28,394 nt of DNA from Larix sibirica (GCA_004151065.3 NWUY0300022200.1:8003-36396), one strand, 5' to 3'; shown: positions 1-12,178, counted from the stretch's first letter. Made by a program: numbers and translations. The notes: generated by a model not told the origin, from the letters alone.

Positions 1-849
1 TGAACTTACCAGTTGATAGTGTATTGTGACATATGGTCTTCTTCTTTAGTTTAGGACATGATTATTTGAAGTCATTGTAGAAAATTATAATACAAGTAGA
101 ATATAGAATCAAATTGGTATGTGTGATCGATCCACCATATCATCTACTTCTAGTGGTTGAGATGTCTTTGATGTTGAATTCATACCAAAAAACAAATCAA
201 TTAGTGTAATTTGGTTTCCAACAAACATAAGGTCTTCATATATATTTTCCCTATTCAAATATGAACTTACCAATTGATAGTGTATTTTGACATGCAACAA
301 CAACATCCATAGGATATTCATCTATAAGTTGATGAGGTTCTTACACATTCATGGGTTGAGCATCTTCGTAATTTAATAGGACAATACCATAAAATTAGCA
401 TTTTTAATTTAAATTATCAACAAACCAGAACAATGGAAAAAAACAATGTAGTTACTGTATACTTCTATAAACATGACAAATTTTACCAACCTAGAGTGTT
501 GATAAGTATTTGATAATACCTATTCAAATATTCTTCCTGATTTACCTTCTCAACAACAAAGGCCAATCTACACTTCTGTTCCTGCATTATAAATTATAGA
601 ATTTTTCCCCCGCCATAAATGAAGAGAATGTTCCACCTTCCTCTACGAAATTTTTAGTAACATTGTCCCAAAATGAAATATTTCTCTCATTTTTTAATGG
701 ATGTTTAATCCTCCTTCAAACACCAACATCCTCGAATGAAGGAAAGACACCCATTTTCTCATCATCTTCATTCTGGTCATAAAACATATCCATTTAATGG
801 ATTATTTTGATTTCATCACCTTTTCATTGTTGATTTCCTATGCAACACA

Positions 850-3180
850 ATGATGGTATTTGATCTGTCATATATGTTTTTATTTTTGAACTGTCTGAAA
901 TCACCAACTTTAATATAATATTATTTCATTGTCTTTTTTAAATACATATTGACAGCAACAATAACCGAATTTCATTTTACTGGATCAACCAAAAATACAC
1001 AAACAAATCTACCATCACTTCTTCCCAATATGTTGAACAACTCTATTAAATCATCACCCTCCAATTAGTGACCACATTGCATAAATCTACCACCAATAAA
1101 TCAATTTCCAATGTCATCATATCTGGTCATAAGATTTCTAATGCATTCTTCAATGAACTTGGATAAGATGAAACACGGGAAAATTGATAGGATTTTGGAA
1201 GGTATCCCCTTTCCACACCATTCCTTTGCACTATATACATATCCAATATGTCCTTAGCTACTTCCGGAACACTATGATAATCATCATTAACCTTTCTTTT
1301 TTATGTTTTTTACTTGATTTTCCAGGTTCATTGTCATCATCTATTTCTTGAATTTCACCAAGGATATCACCAAGTTGTATGATGTGGTGTTGTTTCATGC
1401 TGTACACTTCTAGTACATTTCCTACATGTACTTTGAAATATCTATGGTTGTTAACATAATTGTTTTCCATGTATCTTGATGCAACTCTACAAACATGTCT
1501 ATGTTCCTTTATCCTCTTGTAGTATCCACTTAATCCCTTTACTTCCTCCCCTTTGATCGAATTACTTATCCATATCATGCCTTCTGCTATTGTAACTACT
1601 AATTCATCGATCTCTTTGTCCTCCATCCCCCTTGTACACCAAAAGAACTTGTTGTGTATTTAGATGTGTTGTTGGGAGTGAAATCTACTTGTCATTCCTT
1701 CTTAGGAGAACATGCCAAACCATTGTTTCTATAAAGGTAAAAAATGTTGACCCATTTATTCAATATTTTGCGAGGGAGGAACATTAAGTTCAACTTATCC
1801 TTGATACTCTTGGCCTTCTCTCTTTCGAAGATGCTCTTACATTTTCTCTCAAACACCTGCTAGGTAAAGAATAAATGTGGGAAAAATAAATTTTTCCAGT
1901 ATATTATAATCAATGCAATTCAAGTACATAAACTTACCGTCCATTCAGGAGAAGGTTTTTTACCCCTCCTAGGATACTTTGGCTCACCAAAATTCTCCCA
2001 GTGGTACCTATATTTCAAAATTTGTGCAATATATTCTATCCAAAGCCATGCTTTGTTTGCTTCATTTTGTTGCTTGCAAATATTTACTATCGTAGTCACA
2101 GATGAGGTAGGGTCTACAATAAGAGCCACCTTCTCTCTAAATTGATCATGGAGACTACTAGATACTTTATTTTTCAATATTTTCTTAGAAGTTTCTATTG
2201 TCTGTTTCCCATCAAGAATAAAAAAAATGTAGATATTCCCTTGAAACATCTTCCTCTGTTACTGATTCTACAAAGCTGTATGATGTTCTGGAAACCCATT
2301 TTGTAAAAGGAATCAATAATCCATCTCTTTGTAAGGTGTTTGTATTTTCTATCATTGACTACATCAATTCAGGCTCCCAATTGTCATTTACTGATCTATA
2401 CTTTTACTCTTCAGGTGCCACTTGACACCGATGGATACCAATTTTGAAAACTTTACCATCAAATATGAAAGTGGTGGCATTTGTTTTGTTTTCACCCCCT
2501 ATTTTTTGAAATATTTTTTCTACTCTTTCCATATTGGCCTCAAGTGGAGTCTGTCACAACGAATTGAAAAGCCAAATTTTCATATCATTGTCCTAACTTT
2601 GTTCATACCTGTGCCTCTAGTATGTAAGATTCACAGCGTAATTCTGATTGAGATCCTTTCTAATATTCATGTAGTGCACAATATATGATGTTTTTTTTAA
2701 GGTATACACATTTCAAAACATTTTAAATCCCATTATGTATTGCTTTGGAATGTATTGATATGTCTATATTCTCACCATAGTTACCCAACTTCCACCCATA
2801 CCTGTATGCCAACACATATTTATTTTCCATAGAGGGTTGCATAAGGTGTTGTTGATATAATTTTTCCTTAAAGGTGCATTGTTGTACAACGCAATCTTTA
2901 ACATCAAACTCATTTTCTTTAGCATCTACAATTGATTCAAATTGAATTAGAAGTTTGTTTTCATTCACAACTGTCGAATTAAAAACATTTCCTACAGTTG
3001 TCACACTATCCCCCATCCCAATGTGAACGTACATGTCCGGGTAGCCATTCTATGGCTCTACAACCTCTACAAACCAGTTGAAATATGACCCTTCACAAAT
3101 AATTTGTGAATAGACTTGAAGCCTAGGTACAATTATATAAGTGGATCCAAGGTGTGCCCGTGCACGAACTTTTATTTTAA
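850..3180 (-). pseudogene. Unidentified, intron-containing protein-coding pseudogene
   Basis: Reading the minus strand from about 3180 down to 850 gives successive protein-like stretches: about 150 codons ending near 2723, a stretch at about 2580-2250, one at 2249-1938, a spliced continuation at 1856-1690, then 1626-1258, and a worn tail to about 850. The frame changes at 2219-2227 lie in a run of eight T, which fits homopolymer slippage. The stretch at 2249-1938 joins in frame to 1856 across an 81-nt intron with GTAAGT and CAG ends, which argues for a real spliced gene. Visible traits are a Lys/Arg-rich segment just before the intron, a basic KxxKKHKK cluster near 1310, and a hydrophobic strand-rich segment (FVCVFLVDPV) near 990. 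I do not recognise the family. It could be a host gene relic or a spliced DNA-transposon ORF; no terminal repeats were found. Confident that it was coding, not confident of its function. Confidence 0.5.
1857..1937 (-). other. Spliceosomal intron inside the unidentified pseudogene
   Basis: On the minus strand the donor is GTAAGT at 1937-1932, directly after an ACG codon. The acceptor is CAG at 1859-1857, preceded by a T-rich stretch. Removing these 81 nt joins the residues PEWT to VFERKCK in the same frame and keeps that frame open for about 55 more codons. Reading through instead meets a stop within a few codons of the donor. Confidence 0.6.
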
Positions 3181-5339
3181 GACTACTTAGTACAAATATA
3201 ACATGATAAATATATATTGGTACAACAACAATAAATTTACAAGGAAGTCTATAAATAATTACCTAAATTACATACAGTAACTTGTTAGAAATGGAATCCT
3301 AAGAAATTATTTTGGCATCAATGGAAACTATTTTCTATTAAATTATATTTTAAAATCTGCAAAGCACAGAGGGAAAATGGCCCAAGAACCTAACTTGATT
3401 TCATTAAACAAAAACAATTTATAAATGGATAATTTTGGCAGCCGGGAAAGCACCGCATTGCAGACCATCCAAAAAAGCACACATGAATTTGTGACACATT
3501 GTCACTTTATAAGGTGAATTTTATAATTCCATGATAGGTCCGTGAACCCAATGGATCCACACATCCTCGAACGACTACAAAACAAGAGGTGATTCCCTAT
3601 GCATTACTGCAAGAAAATAGCATAGCGCACTGCGGTCTCCCAAGCACACAATAGCGAACATGAACTTATCATAATTCATCGAGGATAATGCCATGAAATA
3701 CACAATGTCCATATTAGTGTGGCCCATTATAAACCGTGCTGCATAAAAATGATTCATAAATTTCCTTCCCCACAGTGCATAGCATTTGGGTGTGGAATGA
3801 AAGTTTGCTCTTGGTGACTACTATTTAGGCAATGTTTGGAACTCTATCATAGGTGCTAATGGATATATTTTTAGTAAGACTTAATGGGAAAGTCTATTTA
3901 TTTTCTATGAAGTTGATTGACCCTTCCTTTTTTTATTGTTGTCCCTCAGGTTGTACCTTGACCGGACATGATATATCTCTGATTTTCCATGCCAACTATA
4001 GCTTCAAGCAACATAAAAAATTGTTACAGCCAAAATATAAATGCCAAGGAGGGTATTGCATATAGCACCATATTTGTGCCACTTAGCACCATCTCAATAA
4101 GCCAATCATCTGACCAAGGGAAGGAACCTTTAAGAAGCACAAGTTACAAATGTCAAATGCAAAAGTAACTGTGAGTATTGAATTTTTAAAAGTAGGCACA
4201 ACTATTCCAAAATAAAGCAAGCTCAAAGGAAGGGCAGTCAAAGAGCCTTAATGATAACCCAATTCTTGAAAAGAACAATGACCATGAAATAGAATTCAAC
4301 AACAAAGCATTTTCGACTATCCATTTAAATGCATTCAAGAAAAATATTGGAAAATCACATAGGCGTAATAAAGTTTTGACCCATATGAATCAGGAACTCA
4401 AATAAAGACTTGTCTACTATATTGAAAGGGCATTGAACATCATATAAAAGTTCTTTTGATTCAAAAACCTAGTGGCATCATTGCCTCAGTCCTGGTTCCA
4501 AAATTCCCATCAATTTTATTTCATTTATATGACAAAGTACAATCAAGGGGATTAATTCATCACTACACCCCTAGTCCTTGTCATCTATTTTAAAAATAAA
4601 ACAGAAGTTATACGATCTTGTACAATGAAGAATGAGGAAATAAGAAGAGAAAAAGGATAATGTTGCAAATCCTAGCAACTTCTCTATGATCTCATAATTT
4701 GGAAATGACTGAACCTACTTTTTCACCTCTTCAAGTTGAGCTTAAGTATGCTCATGTATGCTAACTATTCCCTTAGTTCATATGTATGATGCATTGTCTT
4801 GCTGTTGGAAACTGCATCTCTCTGTTGATATTGGCATAGCATATTTTTAGGGACAACTAACCTACGAACATGAGCCATTTTCCAAATTTGTTTCTTCATC
4901 TTCCTCTTGCTATCAAGACATTGGATGATGAAATTAATTTTGGTATTAAACAACATCGATGTACCCTGTCAAGTACTGCACAACATTGGTCAGTAAACCT
5001 TTCCATTATGATACACGAGGACATTACCCGATGTTGTGCTGCATAAGGATTGCTGCAAGAAGGAATCCATACCGCATGGTTGTGGTGTAATATGAAGCGG
5101 ACTCCATAGAAGTAGCTCTGGCCTCAACGTATTCATCCAAACCTACAAATAATCACTCTCTGATATGGCCATCAGATGTTGTAGTGGAGGAAAGGTGAAT
5201 AATAGATTAAGATGTGGAAAGCACACTGAAGCCCGCTTTTTCCAGAGGAACATTGCGTTTCTTCACAAATTTCACTAAAAATGGGCTTTGAATCTCTAGG
5301 AAAGGTGTCAACTTTGAAAATATCATTGAAAGCGAGTAG
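3181..5339. other. No gene recognised
   Basis: This stretch is AT-rich and has only short ORFs on both strands (the longest are about 60-75 codons), with no recognisable domain, tRNA, LTR end or long terminal repeat. If element A (integrase at about 5420) once had its reverse transcriptase upstream, I cannot see it here. It may be deleted or decayed past recognition. Confidence 0.5.
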
Positions 5340-5419
5340 TGGGTGGGAGTGATTAATGAGTTTTTTTTGTATGGAAACAACTAAAATCAATCTCATGGAG
5401 GGACATCATATAATAAAAC

Positions 5420-6480
5420 AACAAGGGAGAATCCTTATGGCAGGCATAACTATTTGTAAGAGTCACATGAAGGAGTTGTGGGAGGCCACTATGTAAGGAA
5501 ATAAATGGATTGGAATATTTTATGCGGAGGAAATTGGTGGCCCACCCTTCATAAGGATGTGAAAGAATTATGTCCGACCTGTGATGTATGTCAGTGAGTT
5601 GGGAAGCCATCCAAAAGAGATGAGATTTCTTTAACACCGCAAGTTACATTGCAAGATTTTGATAAATGGGAAGTGGATTTCATTGGACCGATCTGGAAAC
5701 CCACCAACAAGAAGGTCAAGAGAAAGATATAAAATCACAACAACATATTACTTGACCCGATGGGATGAAGAAGAACTAGTCAGAGATTGTAGATCGCAGA
5801 AAGCTGCATGGTTTCTATTTGAGATTGTTGTTACAAGGTTTGGATGTCCGAGAATATTTATGAGTGATTAGGGGACCCATTATCTGAATCAGACAATTAA
5901 AACCTTCACATAAGAATTTCATCATCAGGAAAATGGAAAGGTGGAATTTTTTAGCAAGATCCTGGAGAATGTAATGTGAATCGAGATGACTGAGACCTGA
6001 TAATTATTGCAGTGTTATTGGAATATCAGACAACACGTAAGAATTTAATAGGATAGACCTCATTCAGACTAGTATATGGTCGAGAGGGAGTTATTCCCAT
6101 GGATTTCATTGTATTGAGTGTGTGCATTTCTATTTTGATAGAGCTTACGGATTATGGCGCAGTTGAGAAAATATCGTCAGAGCTAGTGGAACTGGAGGAA
6201 GAATGCTTCGTCGCAAGTTTTCATTAGTAGGTTTAAAAAGTGAGTGAAAAGGAATGCAATGACAGACATATTAAATAGAAGAAGTTCCAAATAGGAGATC
6301 TATTTTTACTCTATGAAAGTAAGTTTTTGAAACACCCATGCAAGTTCTGAATGCACTAGTTGGGCCCATATTTGATACAATTTTTGACATACACAGGTGT
6401 TGTTTAGTTGGGAAAATTGAACGGGGAAATCATGGAAGGAGTTTTCAATGCAAGTCGGCTGAATATGTATAGGGACAACT
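5420..6480 (+). pseudogene. Ty3/gypsy integrase and C-terminal tail, element A (broken)
   Basis: This is the C-terminal part of a Ty3/gypsy pol polyprotein, the enzyme that inserts element cDNA into nuclear DNA. In order, read across frames, I see remnants of the HHCC zinc finger (a GGHYVGK-type segment near 5475, then WWPTLHKD and CPTCDVCQ at 5535-5594), the catalytic core with WEVDFIGP (first Asp at 5676), the YLTRW strand, ILMSD-like second Asp at 5866 followed by TAG where Gln is expected, and NGKVE with Glu at 5944. Downstream are FRLVYGRE, a charged ELVELEEE helix, RHIK, GDLFLLYESKFLKHP and LGPY, the usual end of these integrases. Frameshifts occur between the first and second Asp, and stops are many. 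Second Asp to Glu spans only 25 residues instead of 35, so about 30 bases of the core are missing. The integrase is dead. No matching reverse transcriptase is visible upstream. Confidence 0.88.
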
Positions 6481-6905
6481 ATCCCACTGCGTACTAGCTT
6501 GAATAAGGATGGAAAAAAAGAAGGGAGAATAAAAAAAGACAAAGAGAATAAATATGTTGATAAATATTGAAAGAAAGAAACAAAAGGATATGGTTATGAT
6601 ATTAGGAAAATATAAAATGTCACAAAAGGAAGGAAGAATTTTCAGATCAAGTAGAAGGCACGCAGGAAGGAGAATCAAATGATGCACAAAGAAAGGTGGG
6701 ATGAAGACTGGTGCAGTAGATAGATAAAAATATTAAAGAGCGGAGATGACGGAGAGACGGTCGAAACGCAAAGTCATAAATGAAAGAATCAGTGGAAATA
6801 TTTGGAAAGATTGGAAAACCAGATCTAGACTAGGATCTGCAGGATTAGGGAAACCATTGGATGTAGATTAGGGAATGAAGAGGAATGACATAGCTTGAAG
6901 CAGGA

Positions 6906-6913
6906 TATAAAAG
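6906..6913 (+). promoter_or_regulatory. Possible internal TATA box for the extra ORF
   Basis: TATAAAAG lies 139 bases before the ATG at 7045, in the gap between the integrase end and the long extra ORF of element A. Known Tat-lineage accessory genes such as the Grande antisense gene can have their own promoter, so an internal promoter is plausible. In AT-rich DNA one TATA match is weak evidence on its own. Confidence 0.25.
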
Positions 6914-6980
6914 AATATGAGAGGCAACAATAAAAGGGCATAGTTCTTTGAACATTCAAAGCAAAGTGCAGATAGAGATA

Positions 6981-7045
6981 AGTTGTAGAGCCAAGTTGTA
7001 GAGCTAAGTTGTAAAGTCGAGTTGTAGAGATAAGTTGCAAATCTA
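6981..7045 (+). repeat. 13-bp minisatellite, five tandem copies
   Basis: Five head-to-tail 13-base units start at 6981, 6994, 7007, 7020 and 7033, each beginning AGTTGTAGAG or a variant with one to three changes. The last, most diverged unit runs straight into the ATG of the long extra ORF at 7045. Thirteen is not a multiple of three, so copy-number change would shift any upstream frame. This fits an untranslated stretch. Confidence 0.85.
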
Positions 7046-9712
7046 TGGTGCCACCAAAGGAAGCAACATTCATACCACATACAAAGAAAGAATGCACAAA
7101 TTTTCCATCAATACCAATACAGGAAGAAACCCCGGGATCATCGGGTTCAAGAAAACAAAGGTTTCCAAGGGAATATGTCTCACCGAGGAAGCCAATAGAA
7201 AAGCCAATAAATGTAGCCAAGGCGTCGAAGTATGAACTGGTGACACTGATTATCCCACCTGAGGTCACTTTTGATGGAAAGATGTTAGGTGCAACATGAA
7301 ATTTGTGGTGTGCAAAAACTAGCCTAGATTCACCCACCATTATAGTTTAGCCAAAACAATGGGTGATGGAACTGCAATGAAACACATCTTGAACTTATTG
7401 GAAGTTCCACGTTTTGGCAGAAGTCCATAGATCAACAACAATGGTGTCCACTTTCTATTGATTTTTGTTCAAAGAGGGTTTCTATGGTTGGATAGGCCAA
7501 TATAAATTGATACCAAACTTATTGCATAGATCATCATATTTCCAGCATCAGGGGATGACCCAGCATCGTTGTTGAGGGATATGAATCAAGAAAAATAATT
7601 GGCAGAAAGAATGAAGGAAAAATATGACACACATAGAGGACAACGTGAATCAGATGTCGCCAGTATAAACTATTATTCGGTAAAGTTTGCAACGCAAGTG
7701 TTGGCTTGCAAAATACCGAGGAAGTGTCACAAAGACTATGCTCCAGTAGGAGTGATAACAATGGAAGAAAATTTCATAGCAGGGGTGCAAATGAATTGGG
7801 AAAAAAATTTGGTCAATTAGTTCTTAGCTAACTACAAAGAAGCGCATGAAAAAGGTATGGAGCTTCATTATGCATGGACTTTAATTTTGATTGCATTGGT
7901 TGCATGGAGAGATCCATAGGAGACATAGTTCATGGAAAGTACAAAAAAACCATATCTAGCAGGACGGTATGTTTCCCTATGGCATACCACAAACATGAAT
8001 AGGCAGATGGACAACAACATTACTTTTTACATCTATAAGGAAACAATAAGGAACAATATTGAGAACACACTATGCATTCAAGATTAGACAATTGAAGCTA
8101 ATAAAGCAATTGTGCAATTTAAGGCAGGGATGCATGACATGTACATTCAAGAAAAGAGCGATCTAGAAGAAAAATGGTTTTCGACGCACTTTAGACTGAT
8201 ATAGAAAGATGTCGATGCTATTATAAATAACTATGACATAGAGTGGAAAGTCCCAATACCGAAAGAGACACAAATGCAGACACAACAAGCAGAGCAATAA
8301 GGAGAACATGAATAAGGAGATTAAGAAGAACAAAGGAATGGTGTAGATGACACCACACAACAAATAGAACCAAGCATGGGATATAAGAGAAAGGAGCATG
8401 GGAAGGAAATATCATCACAACAACGAAAGAAGAGGAAAGGAACAAAGGAACAAGTTATTTAGGCATTGATTGAAGATGACTTAGAAAATATTGGTGATTA
8501 GGTGAAGGAAGTCATAGAAGAAGCATTGAAGCAAGCTACGCAGAAGCGGGAAGAAATGCATGCGAGAATACAGGAGCAGTTAGCTTCACTACGCCAAATT
8601 TTGGAAGCAACAAGAATCATACTAGGACAGACATAAGAAGAACAAACAAAGAGCACGAAGAAAAGGAAGATAGCTTCTCACCCATCATCAACATTAACAT
8701 CGCATCAAATTTCAAAGATATCAATAAGATATTTAGAGTTCCCCATGGAAGAGATGCAGGAGTGCGCATAGGCAGTGAGTTCCATTGATTTAGTTTTAGC
8801 ACAGTTACCCACAGATGTGCTACATAGATTGCAGACAAGTGTTGCGTAGGATATTTAGTCACATGCATATTTAAATTCCATGGAATAGGCCAAAGCACTA
8901 TAGACAAGGAAGCACTACATGAATAATAACGGTAAGTTGCACCATTAAAGACAAGAGGAAGTGCAGAGAAACACAATATTTCAAAAAGCAGTGGAGGAGG
9001 TATGGAGTAAGATCCTAGAAATACAAGTATAAGTAGACACCCCTGTAGAATAAAAAATGACTAAGATAAGTGAATCCATTCATGGATTCCGCACAAAGAT
9101 CGTTTCTTGGAAGCATGTACAATACCAAGCACCCAAATAGAAGAAAGCATACAAATATAAAAGGCACCCACATACACAATGGAAATATAAGGTAGTTGGA
9201 TGAGGAATGTGCCAATATGTATGAAGAAAACACACAAGTGTGGTCTCAATTGATGGAGCATGAATAAATGCAAGTAGTAGAACCAAAGTTACATTTTGTG
9301 CAAGAGAAGGAGCAAAAACGCAAAGAAATAATGAGTACTTTTTCCACAACAGATCTAATGGAAAAAATGGTTGAAAACCTGTAGAAGTATCTATATATTA
9401 ATCACTTGAGGGTTGAACAACAAAGCGAGAGCTGAACAGCAAAGCATCGCGTGGAAGATGGATTCGTTGTAGGAGGAAGAATTTTGAGTGATAGACCACT
9501 TGCAAGTATACAATGACTAGTGAAACAAGCAGTGGAAGACAACGCGAAAAAATTTGAAGACTTTGGTTACAAAGCAAATAGAAAAATAAATTTTGGAACA
9601 TGAAGCACAAACAAAGGAGAAGGTTGCAAATGCAAAGTAAACTCTTCAAAAGTTTGTTGCAACATTGCAGAAAACACAGAAGAAGACCTATGTGGCTCGA
9701 GATGACCCATAG
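7045..9712 (+). pseudogene. Long accessory ORF with coiled-coil C-terminal half, element A
   Basis: A decayed ORF of about 890 codons lies between integrase and polypurine tract in the position typical of sense-strand additional ORFs of plant Ty3 elements. It opens at ATG 7045 (MVPPKEATF), shifts frame near 7300, then keeps a single frame from about 7310 to 9190 interrupted only by stops. It shifts again near 9190 and before 9593, and ends at TAG 9710. The N-terminal third has globular features (FVQRGFLWLDRP, FPASGDDPASLLRD, then a Trp-rich helix near 7880). The middle (8280-8480) is Gln/Glu/Lys-rich. From 8490 onward it is mostly amphipathic helix typical of coiled coil (EMHARIQEQLASLRQ), ending in a Lys-rich helix near 9600-9709. 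Most stops are TAG or TAA where Gln fits. I recognise no enzymatic domain, and the function is unknown. The ORF at 27115-28394 shares its pattern and is probably homologous. Confidence 0.7.
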
Positions 9713-9882
9713 GTGAGTGTTTGGGGCCTGTTGGGCTAGGATTTTGGAACCAATTTTGTGTACTGTGAATGGACCACGCACAAGTTGTCCACGGAATGAG
9801 TACACACAAAAGAAGGAAATCCATTAGGCACTTTTGGTCCATTAGTTGGGCTAAAGCCCCATTTTGAAATGTATAATCATGT

Positions 9883-9893
9883 AAAGGGGGGAA
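9883..9893 (+). other. Polypurine tract of element A
   Basis: AAAGGGGGGAA lies three bases before a TG dinucleotide (9896) that opens a non-coding stretch and about 170 bases after the end of the extra ORF. Position and composition fit the plus-strand primer of a Ty3 element. Confidence 0.6.
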
Positions 9894-9895
9894 TA

Positions 9896-10240
9896 TGAGA
9901 CGTAGCTCAAGGGTGATTTTGGAGTTAATCTATTGTACACATTTGAAATAAATGAGTGCATAAATGGGGTATTTCAGGGATTAGAGACAGATGTGATGTA
10001 AGAGCATAATGTGCTTTGTAAGTAATTGTTTGGATAATAATAAAGAAGTGAAATTGTTGTGAATTAAATGGATATGGATTATGGTATGATGAATGCTCTA
10101 TTTACTACGCACATATGTTGTACTATGTTTTATGTTTTTTAATGTGAATGTGTTATCTATTTCTATGAACATGTGATATGTTTCCATGAATGTGATATCT
10201 GATTCTATGAATGTATTATCTATTTATGCGCTCATGTTAT
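9896..10240 (+). repeat. Probable start of the 3' LTR of element A
   Basis: Sequence from TGAGACGTAG at 9896 follows the polypurine tract directly and lacks coding features. AATAAT and ATAAAG near 10036-10045 could serve as a polyadenylation region. The right boundary is not defined: I found no second LTR copy in the window and no clear CA end with target-site duplication. The stated end is approximate. Confidence 0.4.
10145..10225 (+). repeat. Degenerate tandem repeat, about 21-23 bp, four copies
   Basis: Four consecutive units share the pattern GAATGTGATATCT followed by a TTCTAT-like block, starting near 10145, 10168, 10188 and 10209. They lie within or just after the probable LTR of element A. 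Units differ at several positions, so the array is old. Confidence 0.6.
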
Positions 10241-10990
10241 AAGGATTAAAAAAATAGTTAGTGGATTTTCCTCCCTTCTCTTCATCATTGCAAAAACATG
10301 GTTCCTATAGTCGCCATATATTCCTTGGGTGATACTTCATATACTTGTAGGTGATGCCAAAAGGGCCGGTATCTAAGGGTTTTATTTGTAAATTAATGTT
10401 GCACCTTGGGTCTTCCCACTGCGCACCAACAATACATTATCTAAATGCAGTGTTGGATATCAAACTCATGAAGGTATGTTTGAATCATGATTGCAATATT
10501 TTCAACACCTTCGTTTGAAGGGCACAAGAATCCAATCCCATGATGTAGATTCTGTCAATGGTAGTAGATCCCAATCAACAAACTATCGTGATTGAAATTT
10601 ATCCTCTCCAATCCAATGCTTTTGATAACATCATATCCTACAAAATTTATATTGAGACATAACACTATTTTTTTGGAAATGAATCAATTTTCTATTCAAT
10701 CTGCAACCAAATTAGACCCTCTAAGAGTATGGACAAATTGATATTGTTATTTTTTTCCTAACTGAAGACCTTTCCAAGTCAAGGAATTTAGTTCCCTCAT
10801 GAGCCAATGGAATACCTTAAATCAAATCAATTTATTTGGATGGGTTGTTAGATCATTCACCTAAGAAAACCAAATTATCTATCTCTTAAGAAAAAGCTAG
10901 CCCCTAACACTGGTATTATTTTTGGATTCCTTGTCATATTTATTTTTACCCATCCTTGCTGGGAGGATCACAAGGAATGGTGACTACTTG
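10241..10990. other. No gene recognised
   Basis: About 750 bases with no convincing ORF, repeat or RNA gene on either strand. It separates the probable LTR of element A from the LINE-like fragment. Confidence 0.5.
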
Positions 10991-10999
10991 GTTTAGAGG

Positions 11000-12010
11000 G
11001 GAATTTGATTGGTAGGGGATATTTAAATACCCCAATATCCCTCTCTTTTGGTTCTATGTGTATTTTATCCAAGGATGCTTTGACTGATTTAACCAAAGTT
11101 AATCTTTCCCTTATCCAAACATGTTCAAGAGCGTAGATATTTCCTTAAAATATTCTATCATATTGGGTTTTCCATAAGAACCAAAAGATATAAGAAAGGG
11201 ATCATTTCCAATGGGAAATAAAATTTGAGGACTTCCAAGGGGTATTATATCATTCTAAAACTAGTATTCCACTACATTCACCATATGAGTATTTTTACTT
11301 GAGAAACTTTCCCAATGCTCCCACACTTGTCTTGCAAAGGGGCATTGGAGGTGGGTATTAGTGTTGTATTTTCCAATAGACTTGCATCCTAAAAAAAATG
11401 TAGGACCATGGACAACTCTATGCCTTAGAGCCTCTCCTAGAAGGATTTCTCTTTTTGATGTTTCAATAGAAAGTTTCCATCTTCCTTGGCACTTTGAATG
11501 CCATATTTTTTTACAAAAGTCCACATTTTTTTAGATTCATTTCTTTGAAAAAAGGATGTTTAGTAATCCTACTTCAATGTCTATTCCCTTGATGTTGAGG
11601 TCCATATAAAAATACAAGGCTCTTATCTTATGTGAATCTATTTCTCTTAAATGATTCTTCTAAAGGTATCAATCTTCTCATATGATCACTTGATAGGACA
11701 TTCTATTGGTTCATGTCATAATCTGAAGTGTTAAGAAGGGCTTCTAGATTTCCATTAATGGGAAACATTAAATGTACAATTCTTTAGTAATATAACTTAT
11801 TTGAAAAATATTAATTATCTTTATGGATATTTTTTTATCTAATTTCAAATCATGTTTTAAAGCTTTTCTTTTGGAATTTTTTCCTTGATCTTGATATAAA
11901 TACTATATACTAGAACATTACAACTAACATACTATAAATCCAAAAATAATTCATTTCCTAGGTATTTAATTTCATGCATTGAAACTATTTCTACATTTTT
12001 TCCATCCTCT
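11000..12010 (-). pseudogene. LINE-like (non-LTR) retrotransposon fragment, RT C-terminus with zinc-binding tail
   Basis: On the minus strand the stretch 11524-11261 encodes a segment resembling the zinc-binding domain that follows reverse transcriptase in plant L1-type LINEs and related genes: a basic helix, FFLGCKS, then THLQCPFARQVWEHW with the expected His-x3-Cys and the CPFAxxVW signature. The first Cys of the CxxC pair appears replaced by Phe. Further along, at about 11215-11130, a WFLWKTQYDRIF-like piece fits the segment that usually follows. Upstream pieces at 11980-11640 (KYLGNELF, then a helix with INIFQISYI) could be the thumb of the reverse transcriptase but are badly worn. Frameshifts and stops make this non-functional. 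I cannot tell whether it is a true LINE or a pseudogene carrying the same domain. Confidence 0.5.
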
Positions 12011-12178
12011 CCATCATCCTTTTTGGATTTGCAGTTCCATAAATTTTGGCATCCCCATCTTCAATTGGTGTTGGTGCACATCCTCCTCTTCATTTTTATC
12101 ACTCTTTGGATCACTTTGGTTGTGATATTTCCCCTTGTCTATGACACTTCAAATGCATCCATATTCCACATAATATAA

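Noticed and set aside
6825-7340. 171-codon minus-strand ORF
   Set aside because: It lies opposite the start of the plus-strand accessory ORF and the minisatellite. It is Phe/Ser/Leu-rich as expected for the complement of Lys/Glu-rich coding sequence, so it is a shadow.
8163-9842. Several hydrophobic minus-strand ORFs that look like membrane proteins
   Set aside because: They are complements of the Lys/Glu/Gln-rich accessory ORF; poly-Leu/Phe/Ser chains are the expected mirror image. No conserved motif.
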